Below, piece after piece: positions 17,801 to 30,549 of a stretch of DNA of 64,000 bases (its first letter is position 1; each line of letters opens with the position of its first letter). The notes below the pieces were generated by a model. The model was given only the letters and a program-made list of their open reading frames with translations. It did no database searches and was not told the DNA's origin. Both the position numbers and the translations under genes were made by a program. This stretch comes from Blastocystis sp. Blastoise (lineage: Eukaryota; Sar; Bigyra; Opalinata; Blastocystidae), in the NCBI GenBank assembly GCA_039096225.1, contig JBBPEB010000014.1, positions 1,809,501-1,873,500 of the forward strand, read 5' to 3'.

Positions 17801-19553
17801 TTCTGAAGTTGAATTATATTGGAGAGTACATAATACTTATGGTTGGTCTGATTATAGTAGTATTACTGCTTATACTCCTGTTAGTAGACCTGGCCAACCT
17901 GGTAAACCTACTATATCTACTTATGCTGCTACTACTATTGATTATACTTGGACACCTGCTGCTGAATATGGTGAATCTATTAGTTATTATACTTATCAAG
18001 TATATTATACTATTCGTGGTGCTTTAAGAAATGGTCCTTCTGGTCAAACTGAAACAAATACTGTTTCTTTAACTTTTAGAGCAAATCAACTTGTTTCTAT
18101 TATAGTTATTGCTTGTAGTACAAGTGGTTGTGGTCCTGAGTCTGAACGTTCTGATGAATATCTTATTCCTTCTACATTAAAAGCACCTTCTTCTCCTGAA
18201 AATCTTGCTGCTAATGCTTATAGTGCTTCTTCTGTTAAATTAACTTGGTCTGAACCTACTACTACTGGTGGTACTCAAATTACTGGCTATTATATTTCTC
18301 AATATTTAAATGATGTTATAATATATAGTACTACTACAACTTCTATGAATATTATTATAGATGCTGAAAATGGTATTGATTATGTTTATACTGTATATGC
18401 TAGTAATAGTGTAGGTGATAGTCAAAGTGCTGTTATTACTTATCAATTACCTGAATATCTTGAAACATTTAAAGGTTATTATTCTGATGGTGTTATTACT
18501 GTAGCTGTTAAATCACCTTATAGTTTATATTTATCATGTATATTAACTAAACAATCAGATCCTACTACTTCTTATACTAAAACTTCTACTGTTTCTAAAA
18601 ATATACTTACTAAATATTCTTATTCTTATTTAGAAGCTGATACTATATATAATGAAGTATGTACTATTAATGAAATTAAATCTGGTTATGTATTTACTAA
18701 AGAAATGTCTCATAAGACCTTAAAAACACCTGATGTATTACCTATTGTTATTAATAGTGCTCTTACTTCTAGAGGTAGTTTCTATAATTTATATGTAGCT
18801 TATGATTATGCTGGTATTGTTACTTGTACAATTAGTAATAATATGAATGATGAACCTATGACACCTGAAGAATATAATAATTATGAAACTTATGGATGTT
18901 CTATGGAACATAATGCTGATGGTTGTGTTCTTGATTTCTTAACAGATAATAACGGTAATACATTTACTAGTGGTCGTCAATATTATTTCTGGTGTTATCA
19001 TGAAAGAACTGTTGTTGTTAATAATGTTCCTACAACTTATTTATACCCTGAAAATAATAATAATAATAGAAGAAGATTATTATCTATAGATGATTCTACT
19101 GAATCTATGTTTGATATTATATCTATTACTCCTAGTGAATATAGTCTTAATATTAATCCTCATGATCCTATTGAAATTCTATTTAATGATAATGTTATGG
19201 GTAATGATGGTAAAATTACTTTATATAGTAATAGTGGCGATATTATTAGTATTACTGGTAATAGTAAGAATGTTATTTGTAAAAATAAACAATGTTCTAT
19301 TTATTTTACTAATGGATTAATGAATAATGAAACTTATGCTTTAAGTATTGAATCAAATGCATTTATTAATAAAGTTACAAATCAACCCTTAATAGAATCT
19401 ATTAATCAATATATATTCCAAACAGGTAAGAAATCATGTACTCCTGATTATATTGTTAGTGGATTAGAAGATAATAGATTATGTCAATGTTATAGTATTG
19501 AAGATAAATGTGAATGTGCTTGTGGATCAACTATGATTCTGAGAGATTTATAA
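11138..19553 (+). CDS. Giant secreted Cys-rich CCP-like modular protein with FN3 and C-terminal Ig-like domains
   Basis: Six exons, all joining in frame: 11138-11173, 11215-11398, 11445-11591, 11669-11797, 12020-12994 and 13216-19553, encoding about 2,602 residues. Exons 1 and 2 together give a signal peptide (MNTMNTKFYIFF + MVLVVFANAQ). Then come roughly 33 modules of pattern C-x3/7-W(P)...C-x2-G-x3-R-x-C-x3-G-x-W, resembling CCP/sushi modules. The later ones (CEDGYSGSITRRCNNDGTW) look most like true sushi. Two fibronectin-III-like domains follow (RPGQPGKPTISTY..., KAPSSPENLAANAYSASSVK...). Near the end is a segment like a bacterial SbsA/Big_5 Ig-like domain (PHDPIEILFNDNVMGNDGKI...), then a Cys-rich tail. 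No membrane anchor is seen, so it is probably secreted or surface-bound. Codons strongly prefer T in third position (ACT, GGT, GCT, TGT), unlike neighbours. Function unknown; adhesion or matrix is an inference. Confidence 0.8.
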
Positions 19554-20656
19554 ATATATTTATATATTATTTATATTATATTTATATATGTTTAAAATAA
19601 TTTAAAAGAAAAAAATATATATCTATTTTATATAATTAATATCTTATATGATTTTATATCATATATTTTATTTGTTATTTATTTGTTTCTAATTTAATAT
19701 GTTTATATATATGTTTATTTGTTTTTATTCTATCTCTCAATATCTCTTTTTATTCTGTTAATTCACTTTATATAATGTATATTCCATTCTTATATTTCTC
19801 TCTTCTTTATTTTCATATATATGTATATATATTTGTATTATATCTATATATATATGTATATAAAATATATCTATAAATAATATTTTATTTTTATTAAAAT
19901 ATATAAAAGAAGTTTTATTTATATATATTTAGATATAATTGGTCTATATTTATTGTGTTTTTTGTAACATTTTTTTTTTCATTTAGTTTGTACTTCATAT
20001 ACATATAGTAACCTTCTCTATATATGTGTGTGTTTCGCTATTCGTTCTTCTATTCTTCTCTTCATTTTAAATCAATAATTTCCTTTTTTTTATACATTTC
20101 TATTTCCCTTTTTTTTATTATTTATATAAAAATAAAATTAGTATTTATCTATTCAATTCTTATGATTCTATATTGTGTTTTGTTTGCTTTTTGCGTTCTT
20201 CTATTTCAATGATGCCTAAATGGAGGACATAAAACAAGATTTGCTATAAAATGTATTGATGAAATAGATCAGTTGACATTTCTATAACAGTAAATGTTTT
20301 CCATCTCTTTTCTGAGTGTTATCATATATTTCTCACAATATATTGGTTGTAATGAAGCAAATTTCAAATTAAGATTAGAGTCAAATACTGACAAATTATG
20401 AAGATAATGAAACCTTGAAATAAAAAGAATATAAATTTGATTAATAATATATTTATTTCTTCTTTGAACAATATTAATCTATAAATTCTAGTTTAAAAAA
20501 CGTTATTGAAATAACGAAAAAAAATTCAACTGAAAGTTTTACTTATTATTCTTTTTTTTAGTGACATATTTAAAAAAAATATGTCATTTGTGTATGTACT
20601 CTGTAGGAACTGTCGGGTATATAAAAAAGTATTATTATTTTATTGATTTATTATAG
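19554..20656. other. Gene-poor stretch upstream of the parkin-like exons
   Basis: A/T-rich DNA that must include the promoter and 5' exon(s) of the RBR gene. An open piece near 20225-20285 reads GHKTRFAIKCIDEIDQLTFL and could be part of a ubiquitin-like N-terminus, but I could not join it to later exons. Two hairpin-forming inverted repeats lie near 20500-20516 and 20560-20586. Confidence 0.3.
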
Positions 20657-21736
20657 CATCCCACAGTTGAAGAGTGCAAATTGGATGCAAAAGATGTTTC
20701 AATATATGGATCAAATGAAACTGTACGTATACGTACTGGGAAAAAGGTATATTACTCTAGAGTTGATCTAATCATTTAAGGTATTTGCTTGTTCTGTATG
20801 TAATGAGTATGATATGATCTCTATTCAAGAGTGTTTTTGTTATAAATGTAATAAATATGTTTCTCTTCAAGAAATAACAGTTTGTGAAGTAATTTAATCA
20901 TTTTATTTTATTATATATCTTCTAAAGGAGTGTGGAGCTTTTGCATTTGAAATTGAATACTTGGCTCATGTCTCAAACAATCATGATGAGAATGCTGAAC
21001 TAGGTGAAAATCAAGAATGTATGATTTCTTGTGCTTGTACAGATTGTAATTGGATGATCTATTTGCCTTGTAATCATCAATGTTGTCTTGAATGTTTTTG
21101 TGATTATTTAAAGGTATACTAAAATAGTTTTTATTGTTTTTATTATTCTATTGATTGAAATGCAATTATTTTTATAAATGAATATGGATTCTATTTATAA
21201 ATATATATATTATTCTAGAATTGTTGTCTTGATCAATCAAATATTTATTTCGAATCTGAAATTGATGATTTTGTCATTAATTGCTTTGCAGATTGTGATT
21301 ATTCATATTCGATTGATTTATTACGATTAACTGGAGAACGGTTTTGGTCTAATTTCTCATATCGCGCTAATTGTTCACGTCTTATTAAAGCACAAGGAGG
21401 TATATTATTATGAATTATTATTATTATTTATTATTATTGTAATTATTATAGATATTATTGGAATAAGAATAATTATTATTTATTATTATTTATTATTATT
21501 ATAGCTATTATTATAGATATTATTGTAATTATGCTTTTTAAGTCATATAATTCATATTTTAATTATATATTACACTTATATATACTTATATAATAATAAT
21601 AGGATATATATGTCCGTTAACATGTTGTGGGGGTGGCATAACGGGTTTAAAACCGATTTCTGAACAACCAATCATATTCTGTCCTTTTTGTAAACGATTT
21701 GTGTGTAGACATTGTATATATATATATATATATATA

Positions 21737-21831
<95 letters not shown>

Positions 21832-22521
21832 TGTTTATAATTCGATTATGTAGTGTATTTTAACTTATATATATATATAATGTATTATATATATAGGTAA
21901 TTCTGAGGCTTTGAATCAAGTGTGTCCATCTCTATCTACTGATGAATTATTAAAAACAAGTGTTCGTTATTGTCCGAAGTGTCACACCCCAGTCACTCAT
22001 TACTTTGGAAATGGAGTATATATATATATATAATTATTATAGTATTATTTTACTATTCTGTTCTAATATGTACAATTATATTATTCTCTTTTATATTATT
22101 TTATTATTCTCTTTTATATTATTTTATTATAATATTATTATTATAATATTTAAAAATTCAAATAATTTATTAAGAATATCGTGTGAATTATATTATTATT
22201 TTATATTTATTTTTATATTAATAATAGTGTCACCACATTGGTATTGACGGAGGGTGCGTCGGATGCAGACAACGAGGGGAAATCTTTCATTGGTATATCT
22301 ATACATATATATAATATTTATTGAATAATAATAGATTTCATTATTCTCTATTCTATTTTCTTTTTCTATAATCTATATAATCTATATAATCTATATAATA
22401 TATACAATATAATATATAATAATTATATGTATATAGGTGTTATTATTGTTTAAAGGGAGGATCAGAGTACCCCGAATCGTGTAAGAAGAACCATTGGTGG
22501 TGTAAGAAAGATGGATGTGAC

Positions 22522-22567
<46 letters not shown>

Positions 22568-22683
22568 ATCATGATTATTATATATAATTAATAAAATATA
22601 TATAATATTTATATATTAATAATAATAAAAAATAATATGTATAATTAGAATCCGAATTCTGATACTATTTTTTTAATAAATAA

Positions 22684-22729
<46 letters not shown>

Positions 22730-22800
22730 TATGCATGCCATGTCCAAAATGTAATGAAAATAATAAAACAGGAAAACCGTGGAAATGTGATTGTAGATAA
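20657..22800 (+). CDS. PRKN: Parkin-type RBR E3 ubiquitin ligase (N-terminus unresolved)
   Basis: Ten exons join in frame: 20657-20746, 20781-20888, 20928-21113, 21219-21399, 21603-21713, 21897-22015, 22228-22292, 22437-22521, 22729-22800, with at least one more upstream. Order: a parkin-like RING0 (FACSVCNEYD...CFCYKCN, then ECGAFAFEIEYLAHVSN); RING1 (CACTDCN, LPCNHQCCLECF); IBR (GGYICPLTCC...FCPFCKRFVCRHC); RING2 (YCPKCHTPVTHYFGNGCHHI...HWCYYC...CKKNHWWC...MPCPKC). The RING1-IBR linker ERFWSNFSYRANCSRLIKA aligns with parkin. The Cys of GNGCHHI sits where parkin has catalytic Cys431, followed two residues later by the conserved His. Family knowledge: transthiolation ligase acting with PINK1 in mitophagy. 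RING2 is longer than in human parkin. The ubiquitin-like domain was not located. Some introns are only 34-39 nt. Confidence 0.85.
22516..22728. repeat. (TA)n arrays forming a parkin-gene intron
   Basis: The last intron starts GTATATATAT at 22522, contains two long (TA)n blocks (about 22523-22563 and 22688-22727) and ends TATAG at 22728. The exons on both sides join in frame across it. Confidence 0.85.
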
Positions 22801-23235
22801 GTCAATAAAGTCATAATTCTTCTATTTTATTTTCTTGTATTTATTTGTTACTTTAAGCTATCTTTATTTTTTTCTACTTTTTCTTTTAAAATCCACATTC
22901 CAGGGTTTATTATAGAATTTCAAATATTCTATTTTTTCTCTTTTATTATTATCAAATACATTACTAATATTGTATTACTTTATTCATTATAAAATGGTTT
23001 TTTTTCTCCATGATTATTATGTGAACAAATAAATATGTTTTGTTATCATTAGTGTGACTCAATTAAATAATTCATTTATACGATCTATAATATAGTTAAT
23101 ATAACTTTGTTTATTATTTCTCTATATTACAAAACTATACAAATACAATATACATAATAAAGAAAATAGAATGAAGAATATATAGAAACAATAAATATAT
23201 ATTTTATTTTGATTTGTATAAGAATCTTTTGTAAT
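22801..23235. other. Intergenic, convergent 3' ends
   Basis: No gene seen between the convergent 3' ends of the RBR gene and the first BTB-TLDc gene. Confidence 0.5.
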
Positions 23236-24807
23236 TTATATACTTCCCCAGACTTCATAATCTTCTACTTTAAAATAATTAACAGCATTAGCATTATTAG
23301 TATTCACAAATAATGAATGTTTTTGAGGAGTATTCACTGTACCATAAGAATGCGAAGAACAGTAAGAATTAGTATTATTATGACAATCATTAGATATATA
23401 GATATCACAACCACCTCCAAAAGTAGGACCATAAGAAGAAGAACAACATATACCATAACTTCTATCACTATATATATAATCATATTTAGTAGGAGGAATA
23501 CCATGTTCATTACTTAATGTAAATAGAAACTCTTTAGAATGAGGTTTCCATTCTATATATATAATTCATATTAAGTATTGAACAATATATATATACCACA
23601 TGAACTATCCCAATCTTGGTCTGTATATCCTCCAAATATATTAATATGATTATTATGACCTTTATGTTTTATTATAGTTACTGTTTCTCCTTTATGATCA
23701 CAATATTTATGGAATTCATTTGCTAAATCATCATGTTCACTTGCTCTATATATAATAAAAATTAATATAACAAAATATTAATATACCTAAATAATAATTT
23801 CCATTTCTTTTCTTTTCCTATCCATTTTGATAAATAAGTAGAAAACTCTTGATTAATAATTACTGAATCTTTAAATATAAAAGGTATTAATGCTTCTTTT
23901 GCTTCTTCTCTTCCTTTTTCACCAAATAAATCATTCATTTCTTTCTCGAATAATTCTTTATTAATATCAATGATCTTTTCTTCTTCTATACTCATTTTTC
24001 CGTTACTAATAAATTGACGTATATATTCAATATATTCATATTGTTTATTCATATATAAACTATTATTTATGTGATCATAATCAATATATCCATTATCATA
24101 ATTCTTAACATAAGTATTCCATAAACCATTCTTTACTAAATATTCTTTAATAATATCATTCTTATTTCCATTTATAATTAAAGAAACTTCATCTCCTTCT
24201 TCATATTTCTTCATCTTTCGATCTCTTCTTTCTCTACAATCTATTAATTCTAAAGGAATCACTAATCCACAAAATTCAAATAAATTCAATAGTTCTAATT
24301 GTTCTTCATAAGAAAATTGATTAAAATCTACTTTCTTTCCATTCAAATAATCTAATAAATATAAGCAGCAGCATCATTTCCAGGATAATCAAGATATATA
24401 GACCCATCATTTGTTCTATATTCTTCATCACGTTGTTCTTCAATAAAAGAGCCTATTAAGGTATCTAAAACAGATTTTGATATTTGAAATATAGGACCAT
24501 TATTCGTAAATCGTATCAAATCCATATCATTATCATCATTAGCATTCATATTTACATTCATATCTCCATAATTATTATTTTCATAAACACATTTCTTTTC
24601 AAATTCATTTCTTTCACATTCTTTTTCAATACAATCATCTCTAATATGTTTTATAAGTCTATTAATTGATATTCCAGAATGTATACCAAGATTCATTACT
24701 GATCCAAATACATTAATAACATCTCTCATCAATTCTTCATATATATTAATATCCTCCTTCAATCTATTGAATTTATCAATATCAAATAATACCTTTTCTT
24801 TCACCAT
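23236..24807 (-). pseudogene. BTB-TLDc protein gene with a frameshift (paralogue of 57188-58767)
   Basis: Exons 24807-23787, 23745-23597 and 23552-23236 match the paralogue at 57188-58767 in intron positions and phases. It starts MVKEKVLFDIDKFNRLKEDI, with an N-terminal helical segment and a KCTD-like BTB (RFTNNGPIFQISKSVLDTLIG, then YRTNDGSIYLDYPGND). It ends in a TLDc domain (HINIFGGYTDQDWDSS, KEFLFTLSNEHGI, CCSSSYGPTFGGGCDIYI, FKVEDYEVWG). After DYPGNDAAAY, near 24346-24360, the frame shifts: removing two bases of a TATAT run restores LLDYLNGKKVDF, matching the paralogue. No GT..AG intron explains it. It is either a young pseudogene or an assembly error in a dinucleotide run. TLDc proteins are linked to oxidation resistance and V-ATPase regulation; the role here is unknown. 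Confidence 0.75.
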
Positions 24808-26387
24808 TAACGAAATAATGATAATTAAATAAATATGCTTTTTTTCCCCTGTTTATTTTCAATTAATTTTTTTATTTCCTTTTTATTCTCTTATTATTCA
24901 TATATAATAATCAACATTATATTAAATAATTAATATTCAATATAATCCACAAAAATATCTCAATAATTTACAAAAATCGGTAACTCATTGTGGATCTTCG
25001 TTTCATGTCTAATTTAAAATAATGTATTGAATACTAGTTAAAAATATAAAAGATACTAGAAACAGAGCCATATATCAAATAAATTTATATTTCTTGCATA
25101 ATTTACATTTTGATTAATAAATCTCTTATTTTACATATATACCTTTTTATTTTTTTACATAATATTCATACTTTTTTATTTGATAACTATTGTTTATTTA
25201 GAAATGAATAACTATATTTTTATGGTAATCATTCCCGATTTCTGATTGAATTTAATAATTATTATTTATTTTTATATCATATTTATATAATATGTTTTCA
25301 TTACTCAAATACTGTCTATTCTATAGCCTACTGATATAAAGATCTCTCCTTTATTTTCTATCTCCTTCTTATTTCTCTTCCATTTCTTTTTTATATTATT
25401 TTATTACCTATATATTTTATGCAACATGTTATTAATATCTCAAAATCATAATCAAAATTATAGTATAGAATATATTATCTAGATATATATATGATTAACA
25501 ACTATTTTCGATATTTTATTCAATAAGATATTATTGAATGGAAATGTTTATTGTAGATTTGTGTCGCTTATATATTAATACATACATATATTAAATATAA
25601 TTTTATTCAACCATATGCAGTTCATAATTCTCAAATAATCTTCTATATTTAAAAGTTATTTAATAAATATAAAAACAATAAAAAGAATAAAATCACAAAA
25701 TATTATTACTCTCAATACATTTTGATAAACATCTATTTCTTGACGATATATATAGTAATGTAATTATGATTAGATTCATTAATATTTTTATTTAATAATA
25801 TATATATATTAATACTTCATTATAAACTATTATATGTATTGAAAATGAAAAATATGTTTTAATAAATAATTCATTTTAATTATTTGATAACAATTGTTAG
25901 TGACTCTTTATATAAACAAAAATGATTATATAAATGAATTTAAAAAACAACAAAAAGATAAAAATGATATTTAAATCTTATTATATTAATTAAATGTTTT
26001 ATCAAGAAAGTCATTCACTTTAATCTATTTTGTAAAAACAACGTTAAAAACATTTTTTAACTATACATGAAGATATTATCCAAATAATTATATTTTTGTA
26101 GAATTATTTATGAAGTAATAATTTGTGAATACTATAACAATAAACTTATAATATCAACTAAATAGTATTCTATTATATATAAGTCATTTATATATATTAT
26201 AAAAATCTTTACTATATTTAATCAAAAGTACTTTCTTTCTTTCAAATAGAATACGAAAAGATATTAATAAAATTATATATATACTTTAAGGAAACGTTAA
26301 TATATAAAATAATATAATGACAAGGAATTCATTAAAAAAGAATATACAATAGTAAAAAAATATTAATAATTATATACATAAAAGTAT
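24808..26387. other. Intergenic
   Basis: About 1.6 kb of A/T-rich DNA with no open frame of interest, RNA gene or repeat that I can recognise. It must hold the upstream region of the BTB-TLDc gene and the 3' flank of the BTB-LRR-like gene. Confidence 0.5.
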
Positions 26388-29300
26388 TTAATATAAGTTG
26401 TTAAATCTATAATATACATGGTTTTCTTGTATAAATGAAGAATCATTCAGTTGTTGTTTATATATATTAATTTGCTCATCTAAAATAGCGTTATCTAGAT
26501 AATATAATATAAAATATAAACCATTATACGCATACCGATATTACAAACAAACTCTTTCAATTTTGGAATCTTTCCAGTAATTATACAATTCATAAGTTTT
26601 GATAATTGTTCCTCATCATAAATATCTATAAGAATGAATATATATAAATAATTTATATAAATACATAATGCTAAACTTCTTATGTTTTGAGTTTTATTTT
26701 CATTTATACACTCAAATAATGTTTCTATTTCATATTTTCTTATCGGCATATCTATATTTGAATATATATTATATTTGTTAATATATTTACTTTTTGTACC
26801 AATAATTGTATATATAGATGAATTGTTATCATATTTACATCGAAAGATAGAAGTATTAGGATCATATATATAATTATAACCAGAATATTCCGTATCTATA
26901 TAATTATAAATTATTTGAATATGATAAAAAATAATTAATATACAACTTAATTCAATAGTAGTTGATGATGGAAAGTTATTATTATAAAAAAAATTAAATA
27001 ATTTCTTAATGAATGAAAGAAACCATTCTTCCTTTATAGATTTTTCTATATATATATATTAAAAAAAACGAATATAGAATAAACAATCACACAGAAAAAT
27101 AATGATTTATATAATATATTATTATTATTAACAAATACTAAGCTGGATAGATTTTAATTGTGGGAAATTATTTGTAGTAAATAGTTCAAAAAATCTATTA
27201 TCCGGTATATCTTTAATTTCTAGAATAATAATAATATTATAAAAAATATTAAGATAAAACATAGGTATATTTAATTAAAATATTATATATATTTAATATA
27301 TATACCTAGAATTAATTCAGATGTATTTAGGAAACAACCTTTAGGAATTAACCGATTTATATTAGCCATATTGTAGTCTAATAAGAAAAGTGTTAATTAC
27401 GTAAATAAACTATCTTTACACATAAATATTATATATATAAATGATTACTTTCTATATTAACAATAGAAGCCTTAGAAATTAATTTAATCATTATATTTTC
27501 TAATTCAACAACATATTTAGTTGATAATCTCTTTTTAATGAAACCTACTATAAATAGTATATATTTTATATTATAATATACAATCAATCTTTAATTTATG
27601 AATATTATTAAACTTATTCTCACTAAAAAGAGTTGATATCCATTTTAAACGTTTTGTACTTATAGAATCATCAACTATAGATATATTATACAAAGCATCA
27701 TAAATCTGTAATAATAATAATATACATGAAATAGTTAAATCATTCAAATGTTCTAATATATTACTCTTAAAAAATCTTTCTAATGAATTTCTCATATCAT
27801 CATCATCATAATTTTTATTATCTATAATATGATAAGAATTATTATTAGAATTAAAATTTAGAATTCTATATATTTAATATGCATATATACTATTGAATGC
27901 AATATCTACAGAATCAATATCTTGTTTACAGTTTTCAAAATAATATAACTTTTTTACATTATTAGAATTAGACGTATCAACTTTATATAACATAATCATA
28001 TATAAGTTATAGAAAATATAATATATAAAAATATAATAAGAAATTATTAAAAAGTATACTTAGAAATTATTATAAAAAGTATAATAAGAAATATAGAAGA
28101 AAAATATGAAAAGAAATATTTTATACTATGAAGTACAGAAAAAGAAATTAGATCTTTCTCTAATAATTCTTTTAAATGTGGGAAATCTAATATCAGATAA
28201 TCTAAATAAACAATATGAATAATTAGTTATATATGTAGTTGTATATAATTAAATGTATATATAATATAAATGTACCAGTATAATCGATACGAATTGAATG
28301 AGTATAAACTAAATCATCCACGAAATAAGCCAATGCCTCCCATCCTCCATACATTATATCATATATATGAATAGTATCAATCATAGGCAATAAATTCATA
28401 AGAAATCTGTAATCAGGGCTTTCATCACTAGCTATTAAAAAATAGTTAGTTTATATAATAAAAATGTACGTATATAAATTTGGTAGTTGATAAAATGTAA
28501 TTTTGGAAAGCACTTTTTCGTTATTAATGATAATTCGCATCTATCTATATATATATTATGTATTCTATAATATATATATACCATCATCATCATCATAATA
28601 GAGTTCAGTAACATTTGGAAATACATGAGTTGTCACTAATTTCATAGATAGATTATTATCAATCTTATCAGCTAAGATTTTAACTATATAGAATAATAAT
28701 ATTGATAATGATAACTAAATATACTCAAATGGTCTCTAAATACAGTTAAACAATTAAAAACACATTCTATCAATACTTTCATACCCGTTATATATGAATA
28801 TATAGTATAACGATCTAAAAATAAAATTTTTTAGTTTATTATATATAAATTTATTTACCTGGATATATCTCAACATTTGAAATAGAATAATATGAAATAA
28901 GATATAATAATTGAGTCATACCACATACAGAAGAAAATGTATGTACACTATATAATATATATTAAAATTAACTTACAACAATTCATATATAAAATGATAT
29001 AACTATATACTAGAGTGTCTCATCATCTTTTCCACCTATATATAATAATTAATAAAATAATAATAGAATTGAAATACTATAATAGTTAATTATGATTGTA
29101 TCATTATATGTATATTCATCTTTCGTTTTTGTAATATCAACTTGTGAATAATTATTTGCATAATCAGTTTCAGAAGCAACATATTTATATAATTTAGGTA
29201 TTTTTTTTTTCTTCTCTCAGTAATAGAATCAATTAAATTATGTGGATAATATAATTTATTAATATCTAAAGAAGAAATCTTATTATATTTATTCATATCT

Positions 29301-30237
29301 GATTCTGTATAATATTCATATTTTTCAGGATTCTCTATTCTATAGTTATGTTCTTTAAATAAGCGAGCATATTCCATCATATATTCATCACTATTTGGAT
29401 TTAATAATAGCTCAGTTTTCTTGTAATTTGTAGTTACTATATATATAATAAAATCACATATAAATCTATACCAGTTATCTTTATTTCTTTTAATGAAGGG
29501 AATATATCTTTAATACACGATGGACATATATATTCTATTGGGATATTCGATGCATAGTCATCTATATATATGTTATTATTTGGATTATACTAAATATATA
29601 TACATGTAATTTCAGCTTTAGTAATATTCATCATTTTAATAAGAAGAGAATAATATAATAACTCATTTATTCGCTGAGGTGTAAACAATCCTATATAAAT
29701 ATATATATTATTTATATATAATTAATTAATATAATTACCTTGTATACGTATTACTTTTTCAGCAGAATTGAATATACTCATAGATATACATGGCAAGTCA
29801 ACTATACTGGACTCCTTATATATAGAATAATTATTATCTTCTAAATAATCATAAAATAATTCTTTAGTATAAAATAATATATCTAATAGTTCTCCATTTT
29901 TCATCTCTATTGAGTATTCAACAAGTGTCTTATATATACCATAACGATCTTTAAAATCTAATGATAAAAAATTCATATTCCTCTCTGTCAAAAGATGAAT
30001 CACTTTATTCATAGGAAAAGAAGGCATATCTATGTAATAACTACCATCATCATATTTCTCAGAGTGTGTAATGATATCATAAAATGGTAGTTTAGTGTAC
30101 GTCTCAATAACTTCTCTGGAAATCCATATTTGCGTCTCATCTTGAAATGTAAATAAATCTAAAAAGTAAATATTATTTTTTTTTATTCAAACTCAAATAC
30201 ATTTATCTTCTATTAATTCAGGTGCAACTTCTGGCAT
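26388..30237 (-). CDS. BTB plus leucine-rich-repeat-like protein, many short exons
   Basis: It starts MPEVAPELIEDKYLFTFQDE at 30237. The first intron is 30201-30160 or close to it. A BTB-like fold follows (LFTFQDETQIWISREVIETY...YYIDMPSFPMNKVIHLLTE). About fifteen short exons separated by 40-90 nt introns then carry a recurring pattern, FPxLKEIxI (IKDIFPSLKEIKITG, VFPNVTELYYDDDD, DFPHLKELLEKD, KIPKLKEFVCNIG), like degenerate leucine-rich repeats. It ends YYRFNNLY at TAA 26390-26388. The exon near 29090-29380 changes frame at an A10 run (29201-29210): one more A would continue as IPKLYKYVASETDYANN. This suggests a homopolymer error or an inactivating deletion. BTB proteins often recruit Cullin-3, with the repeats choosing substrates; that role is inferred. 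Confidence 0.55.
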
Positions 30238-30541
30238 GACTTATTAAACTATAAATATACAATGATCACAAAATGAAATGCAAAACAAGATGATATTTTG
30301 AATTATTTAATATATAGATTCATAAAATATACCGTATTAAATAAGATATAATAAAATACTTTAATTATTTGAGAAAAATAAAAATAAAAGAAATCTGAAA
30401 CAAAGAGATCTCATCTCTATATAAAGACTACTAGTATCTTTCTAGTATTCTACATTTCATGATTATTATGACATAAAAATAAATCACGATTTTCTAATAA
30501 CAATTGCTTAAGAATTATATATTTCCCATGATTTTTAAAAA

Positions 30542-30549
30542 AGAAATAA
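30542..30549. repeat. Target-site duplication AGAAATAA (left)
   Basis: An 8-bp direct repeat, AGAAATAA, lies immediately outside the left end of the long-TIR element. Its partner is at 31937-31944. Confidence 0.8.
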
